DNA from: Dehalococcoidia bacterium | GTDB lineage: Bacteria; Chloroflexota; Dehalococcoidia; Bin125 | Assembly (NCBI GenBank): GCA_022826965.1 | Contig: JAJDTU010000013.1 | Coordinates: 372,001-436,000 of the forward strand | Direction of reading: 5' to 3' | DNA length: 64,000 nt | Shown: positions 34,438 to 43,369 of the stretch, one piece after another | Layout: the number at the start of each line of letters is the position of its first letter | Position numbering within the stretch: the first letter of the stretch is position 1 | Made by a program: the position numbers and the translations under genes | The notes under the pieces: model-generated | Told to the model about the DNA's origin: nothing | The model's database searches: none | The model's input: only the letters and a program-made list of their open reading frames with translations

Positions 34438-34740
34438 TCAGTGGGGGTCCTCGCTGTCTGCGGCGGCGTCTTCTTCCTGCTCCTCGCGCTCGCCCTCCTG
34501 GACATAGAAGTCCAACGACTCGAGCGCCTTGTTGCCGTGTCCGCACTTGGCGCAGCCGCGGATTCGGTCCGAGGCGCCGGACAGCTCGTCGGCCAGGCCC
34601 AGCTCGCGCATCACGTCGCCGTGACGGGCGTTGTTTGGCGACGTCTCGCGGACGATCGTGACCAGGGCCTTAACCCGCACGTATGCGGGGCCGTCCTTGG
34701 CGATGTCCGAGAGGTCGCACATCGCTTCGCGGTAACTCAT
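34438..34740 (-). CDS. Small protein with CxxC motif, unknown function
   Basis: This is a 100-residue soluble protein. GAGGAG lies 5 bp before ATG 34740; the much longer frame upstream is not used. The helical N-terminus (YREAMCDLSDIAKDGPAYV) is followed by ASDRIRGCAKCGHGNKALESL, where CxxC may bind zinc or be redox active. A very acidic tail (REEQEEDAAADSEDPH) ends it. No family is recognised. It converges with clpC. Confidence 0.65.
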   Translation of the reverse strand: MSYREAMCDLSDIAKDGPAYVRVKALVTIVRETSPNNARHGDVMRELGLADELSGASDRIRGCAKCGHGNKALESLDFYVQEGEREEQEEDAAADSEDPH

Positions 34741-34995
34741 CGGTCTCCTCACGGTGTATACCTCGCTCTTTCGTTCTATCCCACCGAAACTCACCATACT
34801 CGAACGGCTGTGCATATCAAGTGCGGTTGTGTTGTGGATGACAGGCGCTCGGGACGAGCGGGGGTGGGGGTGAGGTGAGGGAGGGAAAAAAGAAGGTGGT
34901 GGCTGATCCGCCTCGGACACTGCGCACCTGAGGAGGGCAGCGGCGTCGGTCGGGGGTGTGTATACACTCAGGACGACACAGGATCTGGAGGCCCA

Positions 34996-35817
34996 ATGAC
35001 CACCTTGACCGCACCCGCGACCGAGACGCTGCTCTATGAAGAGCGCGGGCACGTCGCGATCATCACGTTGAACCGACCGGAACGCCTGAATGCGATCACC
35101 AGCGAAATGCTCGAGGCGCTCTCGGCGCAATTGATCGCCTGTCAACGCGAGCCGAACATCCGCGTTATCGTCCTGACGGGCGCCGGACGGGGCTTCTGCG
35201 CCGGCCTCGACCTGGTCGACCAACAGCAGCGTCTGCAGGGGACCGGCGAGAGCAACGTCGGCGCGCCCGGGTACTCGTTGTTCGACCTGCGGGACGCTCC
35301 TCCCGTCGTCCTCAACAAGATGGACAAGCCAGTGATCTGCGCCGTCAACGGGGCGGCGGCCGGGTACGGCATGGACATGGCTCTCCTGGCCGACATCCGG
35401 ATTGCCTCGGACCAGGCCAAGATGGGCGCCGTGTTCGCCAAACGCGGCGTGCTGCCCGAGTCGGGCGGCACCTGGATCCTGCCGAGGCTGCTCGGCTGGG
35501 CGCGAGCCGCCGAGGTCGCGTTCCGCGGCCGAGTGCTCGACGCGCAGGAATCACTCGACGTGGGACTGGTCAACGAGATCGTGCCGCACGAGGAACTGAT
35601 GACGCGCACGATGGAACTGGCCGACGAAATCGCCGCCAACGCGCCGCTCTCGGTGCAGGCGACCAAGCGGATGATGCGGCTGGGCATGGACGAGCCGTTC
35701 GAGGCCGCGGTCGACCACATCTACCTGCAGCTTCTGCCGCTCTTCCGATCCGACGATTTCAAAGAGGGCGTCCGCTCCTTCATGGAAAAGCGCGACCCGG
35801 AGTTCCAGGGCCGCTAG
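34996..35817 (+). CDS. Enoyl-CoA hydratase/isomerase family protein
   Basis: This is a 273-residue crotonase. The oxyanion-hole segments are LTGAGRGFCAGLDL and NGAAAGYGMDMALL. The catalytic Glu is present in KRGVLPESGGTWILPR (about residue 155), so ordinary hydratase activity is likely, unlike the paralogue at 8138-9019. GGAGG precedes ATG 34996. It is followed 11 bp later by the DinB-like gene and probably cotranscribed. The CoA substrate is unknown. The 255 bp upstream hold a GTGTATACAC palindrome at 34958-34967 near the start. Confidence 0.93.
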   Translation: MTTLTAPATETLLYEERGHVAIITLNRPERLNAITSEMLEALSAQLIACQREPNIRVIVLTGAGRGFCAGLDLVDQQQRLQGTGESNVGAPGYSLFDLRDAPPVVLNKMDKPVICAVNGAAAGYGMDMALLADIRIASDQAKMGAVFAKRGVLPESGGTWILPRLLGWARAAEVAFRGRVLDAQESLDVGLVNEIVPHEELMTRTMELADEIAANAPLSVQATKRMMRLGMDEPFEAAVDHIYLQLLPLFRSDDFKEGVRSFMEKRDPEFQGR

Positions 35818-35828
35818 CGAGCACGAAC

Positions 35829-36389
35829 ATGCCACAACGACCAATCGCAGACGACGAGCGCCAGCGCGTCTCCGGCTACATGCTCTCGCAGGGGGAGAAG
35901 TACTCCTGGCTGGAACTGTGGCCGCGGGTCGTCGCCGGACGACTCGAGTTCCTGAACACCTTGAACCGCGTGACGCCTGAGCAGGCCGCCTGGAAGCCGG
36001 CCCCGGACGACTGGAGCATCGAAGAGGTCGCCCAGCATGTGCTTGACGGCTCGCGCCGGGTCGCGAGCCTGGTCACCGATCTCTCCAACGGACGCGAGCC
36101 AAGCGCCACGCCGCAGGGCATCGGCGCCGTCGACCCGGCCCAGCGCGAGGCCGATATGCCCTTCCCGGACCTGGTGAATGCGTTGCTGGACGACTCGCGC
36201 ATCTTCGCCAATGTGATCGACGGACTGCCGGAGCCTCCGTCGTACAAGCCAACGTCGCCGCACGGATTCTTCGGGGAGCTACACGGCCGCGCCTGGTTCA
36301 TCTTCCAACGTGTGCACGACATCGATCATGCGAACCAGGTGAACGCGATCAAGGGGAGCGAGGGGTACCCGGGAGGGCCCTCATCCTGA
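35829..36389 (+). CDS. DinB/YfiT-like metal-dependent four-helix protein
   Basis: This 186-residue protein has the DinB-superfamily layout. The helix WLELWPRVVAGRLEFLNTL comes first. APDDWSIEEVAQHVLDG carries the first metal His, and the C-terminal FQRVHDIDHANQ carries the second and third. These proteins include thiol-dependent transferases and detoxification enzymes. The function here is unknown. It is probably cotranscribed with the preceding hydratase gene, and two hairpins follow. Confidence 0.8.
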   Translation: MPQRPIADDERQRVSGYMLSQGEKYSWLELWPRVVAGRLEFLNTLNRVTPEQAAWKPAPDDWSIEEVAQHVLDGSRRVASLVTDLSNGREPSATPQGIGAVDPAQREADMPFPDLVNALLDDSRIFANVIDGLPEPPSYKPTSPHGFFGELHGRAWFIFQRVHDIDHANQVNAIKGSEGYPGGPSS

Positions 36390-36391
36390 CT

Positions 36392-36408
36392 CTCTCCCTC
36401 AGGGAGAG
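36392..36408. repeat. Short inverted repeat after the DinB-like gene
   Basis: CTCTCCC-TCA-GGGAGAG is a perfect 7-bp dyad starting 3 bp past the stop codon. A T or wobble pair could extend it. It may be a weak terminator or part of a repeat family; no T tract follows. Confidence 0.5.
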
Positions 36409-36485
36409 GGCACCGGATTGAGCGGAGGCCGACTCCTTCTGGGAGAGGGAATCGGAGGGGCGGCGCGCAGGCAGGAACGTTGCAG

Positions 36486-36505
36486 GGCCCCGCCTACGCG
36501 GGGCC
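36486..36505. repeat. GC-rich hairpin upstream of the LLM oxidoreductase gene
   Basis: GGCCCCGC-CTAC-GCGGGGCC is a perfect 8-bp stem with a 4-nt loop, followed by GACTTTGATT. It could end the upstream transcript. It lies 77 bp before the next start codon, where no coding is expected. Confidence 0.55.
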
Positions 36506-36581
36506 GACTTTGATTAGATTGCGCGCGGTTCTCCGCCAGGAGAGGGATTCTGCGCGTGATGCGCGAAGGAAGGAACGACTC

Positions 36582-37628
36582 GTGAGAGTAGCCATCGGAC
36601 TGCACCGCGACCGGATTGACGACTGGGACTCGGCTGCGCTGTATGCGCAGGAGGCGGAGAAACTGGGAGTCTATTCGATCTGGTCGGCCGAGGCGTGGGG
36701 CTACGACGGGATCACGCCGCTGGCCTACCTGGCCGGCAAGACGGAGACGATCAAGCTCGGCACCGGGATCATCCAGGGCGGCACGCGCACGCCGGCGCTG
36801 GTCGGTATGACGGCGATGAGCCTGCAGTCGATGTCGGGCGGTCGCTTCATGCTCGGCCTGGGCACGTCGGGACCGCAGGTGGTTGAGGGCTGGCACGGCG
36901 TTCCGTTCGCCCGGGCGACCTCGCGGCTCAAAGAGACGGCCGAGATCGTGCGGATGGTCTGCAACGGCGAGCGCGTCGTTTACGACGGCTGGCACTACAC
37001 CCTGCCGCTGCCCGGCGGCGAGGGCAAGGCGATCCGATCGGGATCGCCGCCGATCGAGCCGCCGCCGATCTACATGGCCTCGCTGGGACCGCGGAGTCTG
37101 CAGATGTGCGGCGAGATTGCCGACGGCTGGCTCGCTTCCTCGTTTGTGCCCGAGACCGCCGATGTCTTCTTCGACGACATCCGCGTCGGGGCGGAACGGA
37201 CCGGGCGCCGCATGGACGAGATCGACCTCGAGGCCGGCGGCGGCGTCGTGTTCAGCGACGACCCGGAGCGGGACGCAGCCCGACACGCGCGCGGAATCGC
37301 CTTCACGCTGGGCGCGATGGGCTCGGCCAAGACCAATTTCTACAACGACGCGTTCTGCCGCCAGGGCTGGGCAGACGCGGCCAAGGAGGTCCAGCGGCTC
37401 TGGATCTCCGGCGAACGCGACCTGGCCCGGGAGCGCGTGCCGGTCGAGTTGGCGTACAAGATCAACGTGATCGGCAACGACGAGCAGATCAAGGAGCGGC
37501 TACGGGTCTACCGCGACGCCGGCGTGAACACGTTCCGAGCGGGGGTCGAAGGGGAGACAGTCCGCGACCGAATCGCCAACCTCGAGCACTTCATGCACCT
37601 GATCAACGAGGTCAACGCCGAGTCATGA
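36582..37628 (+). CDS. LLM-class F420-dependent oxidoreductase
   Basis: This is a luciferase-like TIM-barrel flavin/F420 oxidoreductase of 348 residues. GTG 36582 is preferred: AGGAAGG lies just before it and the protein then begins at the first strand (RVAIGLHRDRIDDW). Other landmarks are SIWSAEAWGYDG, KLGTGIIQGGTRTPA, SGGRFMLGLGTSGPQVVEGWHG and GEIADGWLASSFVP, all typical of F420-binding LLM proteins. The substrate is unknown. Its 3' end overlaps the convergent CRTAC1 gene by 6 bp. Confidence 0.9.
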   Translation: MRVAIGLHRDRIDDWDSAALYAQEAEKLGVYSIWSAEAWGYDGITPLAYLAGKTETIKLGTGIIQGGTRTPALVGMTAMSLQSMSGGRFMLGLGTSGPQVVEGWHGVPFARATSRLKETAEIVRMVCNGERVVYDGWHYTLPLPGGEGKAIRSGSPPIEPPPIYMASLGPRSLQMCGEIADGWLASSFVPETADVFFDDIRVGAERTGRRMDEIDLEAGGGVVFSDDPERDAARHARGIAFTLGAMGSAKTNFYNDAFCRQGWADAAKEVQRLWISGERDLARERVPVELAYKINVIGNDEQIKERLRVYRDAGVNTFRAGVEGETVRDRIANLEHFMHLINEVNAES

Positions 37629-39398
37629 TCGGGGAGTGACCAGCTCGTAGCCGGCCTCGCCCTCGGTTACGCGAATCCAGCTATCGGCGGGAATGTCGGT
37701 GAGCGTGGTCACCAGGCCGCTGGCCGGCCAACGGATGACGATGTCGGCATTTCGGGACGTGCGTAGTCCGAAGTGGAGGGTGTCCTCGCTCTGGCCGAGG
37801 AAGTGGCTGGAGACGCCCATCTCGCGAATCTGTTCGGGCAGCCCCTGGGCGAACACCGATACGCGCGCGCCCAGTCCCTGGCGGTTACTGATCGTGCCCT
37901 CGAGCGAGACCCGGAGCCAGGATCCCGCGCCGCGCGATTCATTGCGATAGAAGCGCGGTTGCGACGCGTTGTTGACCACAAAGACATCCAGGTCGCCGTC
38001 ATTGTCGGCATCGAAGATCAGCAGGCCCTTGCCGTCCTCGATGTCGTCGAGACCGGCCGCGGTGCTCATGCTGCGGTATTGACCGCGACCGTCGTTCTGC
38101 CAGAACCGCATCGCGTCGGCGTGGTAGCCGGGCATCATCTCCATGCCGTTGGTCATGGTCAGGTCGAGGTCGCCGTCGTTGTCGGCATCGAAGAAGGCCG
38201 CGCCCCAGCCCCAGGAGCCGTCACGAACATTGGCGTCGTCGGTTGCGTCGCTGAATTGGCGTCCGCCGTCGTTACGGAACAAGCGGTTGCCGTCCTTGGT
38301 CCCCTCTTCGTCTCCGCCGGGACTGCCGCGCTGGAACGAGTAGATCGAGGTGACGAACCAGTCGAGGTCTCCGTCGGCGTCGTAGTCGCCGAAGGTGGTG
38401 CCCATCGCGTTCTGCGCGGTGCCGACGGCGGCCGCCAGGGTGCCGTCGCTGAACGTGCCGTCGCGGTTGTTCCAGAACAGGCGGCTGGTGCCGAAGTCAG
38501 AGGCGACTGCCAGCTCGGGCCAGCCGTCGCCGTCGAGGTCGACGAAGGTGGAACCGAAGGCGAACGTGCCTTCGGTCAGTTGGGCCTGGGTCTGCGAGAT
38601 CACGCCTTGCATCTGCACGCCGGCTTGCTCGGTTGTGTCCTCGAAATGGCCGGGCGCCTGAGCGCCAAGGTTGCGCAGCAAGCGCACGCCGGCGACGGCT
38701 TCGCCGACGAGCTGCGAGGGGCGCCATTCGGTCACGTGCAGATCGAGGAAGCCGTCGAGGTCGTAGTCGCCGAAGGAGGCGGAGAAGCCGATTCGGCGGT
38801 CACCGGTGTCGACGGCGACCCCGCGCTCGATGCCCTGCTCGGTGAACACGCCGTCATCGTTGATGAAGAGGTAGTGGCGGGTGTCGCCGACGGTGGTGAC
38901 GAAGAGATCGAGGTCGCCGTCGTTGTCGACGTCGCCCCAGACGGCGCCGTTGGTGGCCAGGTTCCAGCGTTCCAGTCCCGCCTCAGCCGATACCTCCTCA
39001 AACGTGCCGTCCCCGCGATTGCGGAAGAGCAGGTCGTGACCATCCAAGCGTGTGACGAGGAGATCGGTTGCGCCGTCGCCGTCGAAATCACCGGCCGCAG
39101 CGCCGCCGGTCATGCGCTCGGCATCGCAGAGCGTGCCGCTTCGCTCTTCTTCGGTCTCACGGGTCATGTTGTCGAACAGGCACGTGCCGGGTTCATTCTT
39201 CTCATGCTGGACGTAGGTCAACCCGGCAGCCTCGGCGGCCTCGGTGAAGCGGGCGGCCGTGGGTTCGACGACGCGAACCTCGCCTGCCGATTGCTCGGGA
39301 ATGTCGTCCACGCAGCCTGTGGTCAGCATCGCCACGGCTGCGCAACATGCCGCGAACGCCGCAACCCGTAACGCGAATCTGCTTGATACTGCCTGCAT
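37623..39398 (-). CDS. CRTAC1-family lipoprotein with FG-GAP/VCBS repeats and ASPIC/UnbV domain
   Basis: This 591-residue secreted protein has a lipoprotein signal (CCAAVAMLTTGC, lipobox Cys about 29). Calcium-binding beta-propeller repeats follow, for example GDFDGDGATDLLVT, GDVDNDGDLDLFVTT and DADNDGDLDLTMTN. The C-terminal ASPIC/UnbV-type domain is RQGLGARVSVFAQG ... HFGLRTSRNADIVIRWPASG. These proteins bind calcium and probably glycans or surface ligands; their biochemical role is not settled. AGGTGGGA precedes ATG 39398, so the longer frame upstream is not used. It overlaps the LLM gene 3' to 3'. Confidence 0.9.
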   Translation of the reverse strand: MQAVSSRFALRVAAFAACCAAVAMLTTGCVDDIPEQSAGEVRVVEPTAARFTEAAEAAGLTYVQHEKNEPGTCLFDNMTRETEEERSGTLCDAERMTGGAAAGDFDGDGATDLLVTRLDGHDLLFRNRGDGTFEEVSAEAGLERWNLATNGAVWGDVDNDGDLDLFVTTVGDTRHYLFINDDGVFTEQGIERGVAVDTGDRRIGFSASFGDYDLDGFLDLHVTEWRPSQLVGEAVAGVRLLRNLGAQAPGHFEDTTEQAGVQMQGVISQTQAQLTEGTFAFGSTFVDLDGDGWPELAVASDFGTSRLFWNNRDGTFSDGTLAAAVGTAQNAMGTTFGDYDADGDLDWFVTSIYSFQRGSPGGDEEGTKDGNRLFRNDGGRQFSDATDDANVRDGSWGWGAAFFDADNDGDLDLTMTNGMEMMPGYHADAMRFWQNDGRGQYRSMSTAAGLDDIEDGKGLLIFDADNDGDLDVFVVNNASQPRFYRNESRGAGSWLRVSLEGTISNRQGLGARVSVFAQGLPEQIREMGVSSHFLGQSEDTLHFGLRTSRNADIVIRWPASGLVTTLTDIPADSWIRVTEGEAGYELVTPRS

Positions 39399-39481
39399 CG
39401 TCCCACCTCTATCCGGGCGCGGCATTCGACAGGCTGGACACGGCCGCTGCCAAAGTCGCTCATGCGAAAGGGTAAACGAAC

Positions 39482-40780
39482 ATGACAACCACACACGACG
39501 GCTCGCCCCATCGAGGTCCGTTGAGCGGCATTCGCGTGCTCGAGTTCTCTCAGATCATCGCGGGGCCGTTCGGCTGCCAGAACCTCTCGGACCTGGGGGC
39601 CGAGGTGATCAAGGTCGAGCCTCCGGAGGGTGAGGCCTGGCGGCAGTTCTCGCAGTTCATGCCGGGCGAATCGAAGTGGTTCCAGTCGCTCAACCGGGGC
39701 AAGCGCTCGCTGGTGCTGGCCCTGCGCGATCCTGCGGCGCAGGCGATCGTGCACAAGCTGGTCCCGGAGATCGATGTCGTCGTGATCAACTATCGACCGG
39801 ATGTCGCCGCACGGCTTGGGCTCGACTACGACACATTGCGGGCGATCCGGCCCGATCTGATCTACGTCGACAACACGGCGTTCGGGCGGCAGGGACCGTG
39901 GGCTCAGCGGCCCGGCTACGACATCGTCGCGCAGGCGGTGACGGGCTTGATGGCGCTGGACGGCAAGCTCGACGACAACGGCACCGCGCCGTCGCCGGTA
40001 TCGGCTCCGGTGGCCGACTACGGCACCGGGATCGTGATCGCGATGGGCGTTTGCGCGGCGCTCTATCACCGTCAGCAGACCGGCGAGGGTCAGATGGTGG
40101 AGACCACGCTGCTCAACACGGCTCTGGCGATGCAGGGCAGCAACGTGATGCAGCTGCCCGCAGCCGACGCGCTGGCCGACGCCAAGATGGCGAGGATCGA
40201 TGAGCTGCGGGCGGAGGGGGCAGCGTACGCGGAGCTGCAGGAGGTCTACAAGGATCGCGGGGCACAGGGGGCGTTGAACATCTACTACCGCTGCTTCGCG
40301 ACCCGTGACGGCGCGGTCGCGATCGGGGCGCTCTCGGCATCGCTGTGGGCGAAGGTTCGGTCAGCGTTGGAGACGGACTTCCTGGGCTTTGCCGACCCGA
40401 ATCTGGATCCGACCGATCCGGAGCAACTGGCGGAGGCGACGGCGCGGGTGCGGGACATCGAGGCGCACGTCCGATCAGAGACGACTGAGTACTGGCTCGA
40501 GCGATTCGAGGCCTACGGGGTTCCCAGCGGGCCGATCCGGTTTCCGGAGGAACTGGCGCATGATCCGCAGATCGAGGCCAACGAGATGGTCGTGGACCTG
40601 AACCACGACCTGGCCGGGCCGCAGCGTCAGGTGGGGCCGCTGCTGAAGATGAGCGCGACTCCGACAGCGGCGCAGGGGTCGTCGCCGCCGCTGGGACGGG
40701 ATACGGACGCGATTGTCGGCAGCGCGGGGTACAGCAAGGAAGACATCACTGACTTGCGGGAGCGGAGGATTATTGCGTAG
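39482..40780 (+). CDS. Class III CoA-transferase (CaiB/BaiF family)
   Basis: This is a 432-residue family III CoA-transferase, which moves CoA between carboxylates through an Asp-CoA intermediate. Landmarks are LSGIRVLEFSQIIAGPFG, LGAEVIKVEPPEGE, LNRGKRSLVLAL, a PGYDIVAQAVTGLMAL block and the catalytic-Asp region APVADYGTG (about residue 178). The donor and acceptor are unknown. It stands alone after a divergent gap with the CRTAC1 gene. It converges with the esterase gene across a structured repeat. Confidence 0.92.
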   Translation: MTTTHDGSPHRGPLSGIRVLEFSQIIAGPFGCQNLSDLGAEVIKVEPPEGEAWRQFSQFMPGESKWFQSLNRGKRSLVLALRDPAAQAIVHKLVPEIDVVVINYRPDVAARLGLDYDTLRAIRPDLIYVDNTAFGRQGPWAQRPGYDIVAQAVTGLMALDGKLDDNGTAPSPVSAPVADYGTGIVIAMGVCAALYHRQQTGEGQMVETTLLNTALAMQGSNVMQLPAADALADAKMARIDELRAEGAAYAELQEVYKDRGAQGALNIYYRCFATRDGAVAIGALSASLWAKVRSALETDFLGFADPNLDPTDPEQLAEATARVRDIEAHVRSETTEYWLERFEAYGVPSGPIRFPEELAHDPQIEANEMVVDLNHDLAGPQRQVGPLLKMSATPTAAQGSSPPLGRDTDAIVGSAGYSKEDITDLRERRIIA

Positions 40781-40839
40781 GACTCTGGACCGCATCAGTT
40801 TGGCGGGATGGAGGGAAGTCGTCAGAGGCGTTGTTCGAG

Positions 40840-40896
40840 CCCCCCTCTGCCTGCGGCATCTCCCCCCGCTTCGCGGGGGGAGAAAGGAGTTGGGGG
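40840..40896. repeat. Structured palindromic repeat, copy A
   Basis: C-run, then hairpin 1 (TGCC-TGC-GGCA at 40848-40858), then hairpin 2 (11-bp stem TCTCCCCCCGC with GCGGGGGGAGA, loop TTC, at 40859-40883), then a purine-rich tail ending GGGGG. It lies between two convergent genes. It belongs to one family with the copies at 42555 and 44975. Confidence 0.8.
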
Positions 40897-40910
40897 ATCG
40901 GTCACCCCGC

Positions 40911-42413
40911 CTACAGGACGCCCTCCCAGGCGGCGACTTCTTCGCCTCGGAAGTCGTCTTCGATCCTGGCGGAGTCTCCGAGGACGACTGTCCGGCGGGT
41001 TTGTGAGTCCCACTTGGGCCAGGGGAGGTTGTCGGTCGTCGGGTTGCCGGTTCTGGCGAAGGCGAGCCAGGTGTGCATGGTGAGTTCGGCCAGCGCGTTG
41101 GCGGCGACGCCTTCGCCCGCGAACGCAGGGGCGACCTTGTGGGTGCCGAAGACGAAGGGGATGTCGAGGGCGTGACAGGAGCCGAGGGCTCCGTCGAGCA
41201 TGGGCGACTGCCAATCGAAGAGGTAGCACCAGGTCTGGTCGCTGTGCTGCGACTGCGCGTCGAGCAGGCGCTGGGCGGGGACGCGGAACAACTTGTCGCC
41301 GCCTGCGGCGGTCTGAATCTCGTAGGCGGAGGTTGATTCGCCGCGAGCACCGCGGGCGGCGCGATAGATGTCGTAGAGGCGGCGGCCGTCGCCGTGCATG
41401 TTCTCGAGCTGCGCGACGGCGTCTTCCTCGTTGGGCGGCCCCTGGGGCAACATCGCCGTGAACAGCTTGTTCTCCTCGTCCAGACAGCCGACGAGCGCCG
41501 CGACGCCGGCGGCCTGTCCGGCTCGGACGGCGTCGATCGGCATTTCGGTGAGGAACTCGCCGTCGATCACCGGGCGGAACCGCATCGAGGCTTCGCCGCT
41601 CGTCTCCAGATCGGTCATCATCATCGCTTCGAGTTGAGCCTGGGCCTCCAGCATGTCCTCAACGGAAGCCGCGCGCAGCGCATCGACGTCGTCGGGATCG
41701 ACTCCCAGCAGTTCGCAGAACTGCCGGCCGTTGGCGATCGCCTGTCCGTCTTCCATGCCGTGATGTCCTGCGCCGGACTGGGGGATCGCCTTGTGGAACA
41801 GGCCGGTCGCCTCGGGCGAGCCCATCAGCGAAGCGACCGACATGCCGCCGGCTGACTCGCCGAAGATGGTGATGTTGGCCGGATCGCCGCCGAAGTCGGC
41901 GATGTTGTCGCGGACCCAGCGGAGTGCCGCCACCTGGTCGCGCATGCCGAAGTTCGACTCCTCCAGCGCCGGCAGGTGCAGGAAGCCCAACGCACCCAAC
42001 CGGTAGCTGATCGTCACCACCACCACGTCTCCCCGCGACGCCAGAATCGCCCCGTCGTAGAGGCCGTCGCTGCCCGAACCGATGGTGAACGCTCCGCCGT
42101 GGATCCAGACCATCACGGGCCGAGCGGCGGCGTCCGTCCCCGGGGTCCAGATGTTGAGGAAGAGGCAGTCTTCCGATTGCTCCTGCGGGGCATCGCCCAG
42201 GAGGGCAGCGAGCGCCTCATTCGGAACCTGGGGCGCCATCGGGCGGAATGCCTCGCAGTCGAGGACGTCGTCCCAGCCGGGATGCGGGCGCGCGACGCGG
42301 AATCGCAACTCGCCGACGGGAGGAGCTGCGAACGGGATGCCTCGGTAGACGCTCAAACCGTCTTCCGACGATCCGTGAACTCGTCCTGCCTTTGTCTGGA
42401 TGATCGCTGCCAT
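40911..42413 (-). CDS. Type B carboxylesterase, copy 1
   Basis: This is a 500-residue alpha/beta-hydrolase of the carboxylesterase/para-nitrobenzyl esterase family. The N-terminus GRVHGSSEDGLSVYRGIPFAAPP is typical. SEDCLFLNIWTP carries the conserved Cys, HGGAFTIGSG is the oxyanion hole, GESAGG carries the nucleophile (about residue 192), and CHALDIPFVFG holds the catalytic His. There is no signal peptide, so it probably acts in the cytoplasm. A close paralogue is at 43370-44875 with the DM13 gene between. The ester substrate is unknown. Confidence 0.93.
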   Translation of the reverse strand: MAAIIQTKAGRVHGSSEDGLSVYRGIPFAAPPVGELRFRVARPHPGWDDVLDCEAFRPMAPQVPNEALAALLGDAPQEQSEDCLFLNIWTPGTDAAARPVMVWIHGGAFTIGSGSDGLYDGAILASRGDVVVVTISYRLGALGFLHLPALEESNFGMRDQVAALRWVRDNIADFGGDPANITIFGESAGGMSVASLMGSPEATGLFHKAIPQSGAGHHGMEDGQAIANGRQFCELLGVDPDDVDALRAASVEDMLEAQAQLEAMMMTDLETSGEASMRFRPVIDGEFLTEMPIDAVRAGQAAGVAALVGCLDEENKLFTAMLPQGPPNEEDAVAQLENMHGDGRRLYDIYRAARGARGESTSAYEIQTAAGGDKLFRVPAQRLLDAQSQHSDQTWCYLFDWQSPMLDGALGSCHALDIPFVFGTHKVAPAFAGEGVAANALAELTMHTWLAFARTGNPTTDNLPWPKWDSQTRRTVVLGDSARIEDDFRGEEVAAWEGVL

Positions 42414-42554
42414 GTGTTTGCTCCATCCGGGCTATGCGCGATTACGACTGGCAGGGTATCCGCTAGGCAGGAGCGATGACACCGGGCGACACCGGGGCGC
42501 CAGCGAGGCTGAAGGGGATGCACTCAGGGGTTGGCGGCGGGCCTGGGGAGTGTG

Positions 42555-42612
42555 CCCCCCTCTGCCTTCGGCATCTCCCCCCGCTGGCGCGGGGGGAGAG
42601 GGGAGTGGAGGG
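42555..42612. repeat. Structured palindromic repeat, copy B
   Basis: This has the same layout as copy A: C-run, hairpin 1 (TGCC-TTC-GGCA at 42563-42573), hairpin 2 (TCTCCCCCCGC with GCGGGGGGAGA, loop TGGC, 42574-42599) and a GA-rich tail. It lies in the 232-bp gap between the first esterase gene and the DM13 gene; nothing else is seen in that gap. Confidence 0.8.
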
Positions 42613-42645
42613 GACCAGCTGGAGAGAGGGGTTGGGGGGTCTGGG

Positions 42646-43287
42646 TCAGTTGGGGGTGAGAGGGGCGGTGCTGAAGACGACTCGGAAGGGTTTGCAGTAG
42701 ATGATGACCGAGTTGATCTCGTCGGGGGAGAGATCGGCGGGGAGGATGTAGTTCTGATTGCCGACGTTGCCCTTGAGCCTGGCGAGTTCGGTGTAGCCGG
42801 CATCGGAGATGTCTCCGCGGCCCTGGGGGTTGGGATGCGGACTGACGAGGACGAAGAGGGCGGGGCCGTTGGTCACGCGGAAGTCCTCGAAGCGGAGGAC
42901 GTGGGAGCCGTCCTCGAGCTGGTAGATCGTTGCGCTGCCTTGGCCCTGGTGGAATGCGTCGCCGTCGACGAACGCGCCGGTCTTGAAGGCGGTCGCGGCG
43001 GACATGGCGTCGGTCATCGATTCGTCGACTTCGATTTCGAGTTTCGATGCGGCCGACATCATGACCGTTGCCTCATCCTCGGTCAGTTCTTCGGGAATGG
43101 TGGCGTCTGCGCCAAGCGGGAAGGCTTCATCGACGACGGTGTCGACGAACAGGGGCCGGATGAGCCAACCGACCAAGAGCAGCAGCGGGATCGCGGCGGC
43201 GATCAGGCCGACCAATGTGATGCGGCCGTTCCTGGTCGTCCAGAGCCATGTCAAAATTCGCCTGGTGAGATTCATCAACTGTCTCAT
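42646..43287 (-). CDS. Membrane-anchored DM13-domain protein
   Basis: This 213-residue protein has an N-terminal membrane anchor (LVGLIAAAIPLLLLVGWLI). An acidic region follows, then a C-terminal DM13 domain: FHQGQGSATIYQLEDG, LRFEDFRVTNGPALFVLVS, LARLKGNVGNQNYIL and VIIYCKPFRVVFSTAPL. DM13 domains are predicted electron-transfer modules with a conserved Cys (here YCKPF). The domain should face outside the membrane. It lies between the two esterase genes on the same strand, but the gaps (82 and 232 bp) do not prove an operon. Confidence 0.86.
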   Translation of the reverse strand: MRQLMNLTRRILTWLWTTRNGRITLVGLIAAAIPLLLLVGWLIRPLFVDTVVDEAFPLGADATIPEELTEDEATVMMSAASKLEIEVDESMTDAMSAATAFKTGAFVDGDAFHQGQGSATIYQLEDGSHVLRFEDFRVTNGPALFVLVSPHPNPQGRGDISDAGYTELARLKGNVGNQNYILPADLSPDEINSVIIYCKPFRVVFSTAPLTPN

Positions 43288-43369
43288 TGCGCCCTCCTCC
43301 TGCCTGACGTGCGCGTATTCGAGCGAACCGGCCTATCCCAAACGTACGCCCGATAGACGGGGCCTGTAG

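Noticed and set aside
34741-35223. Long N-terminal extension of the CxxC protein
   Set aside because: GAGGAG precedes ATG 34740, and the extension runs antisense through the hydratase start.
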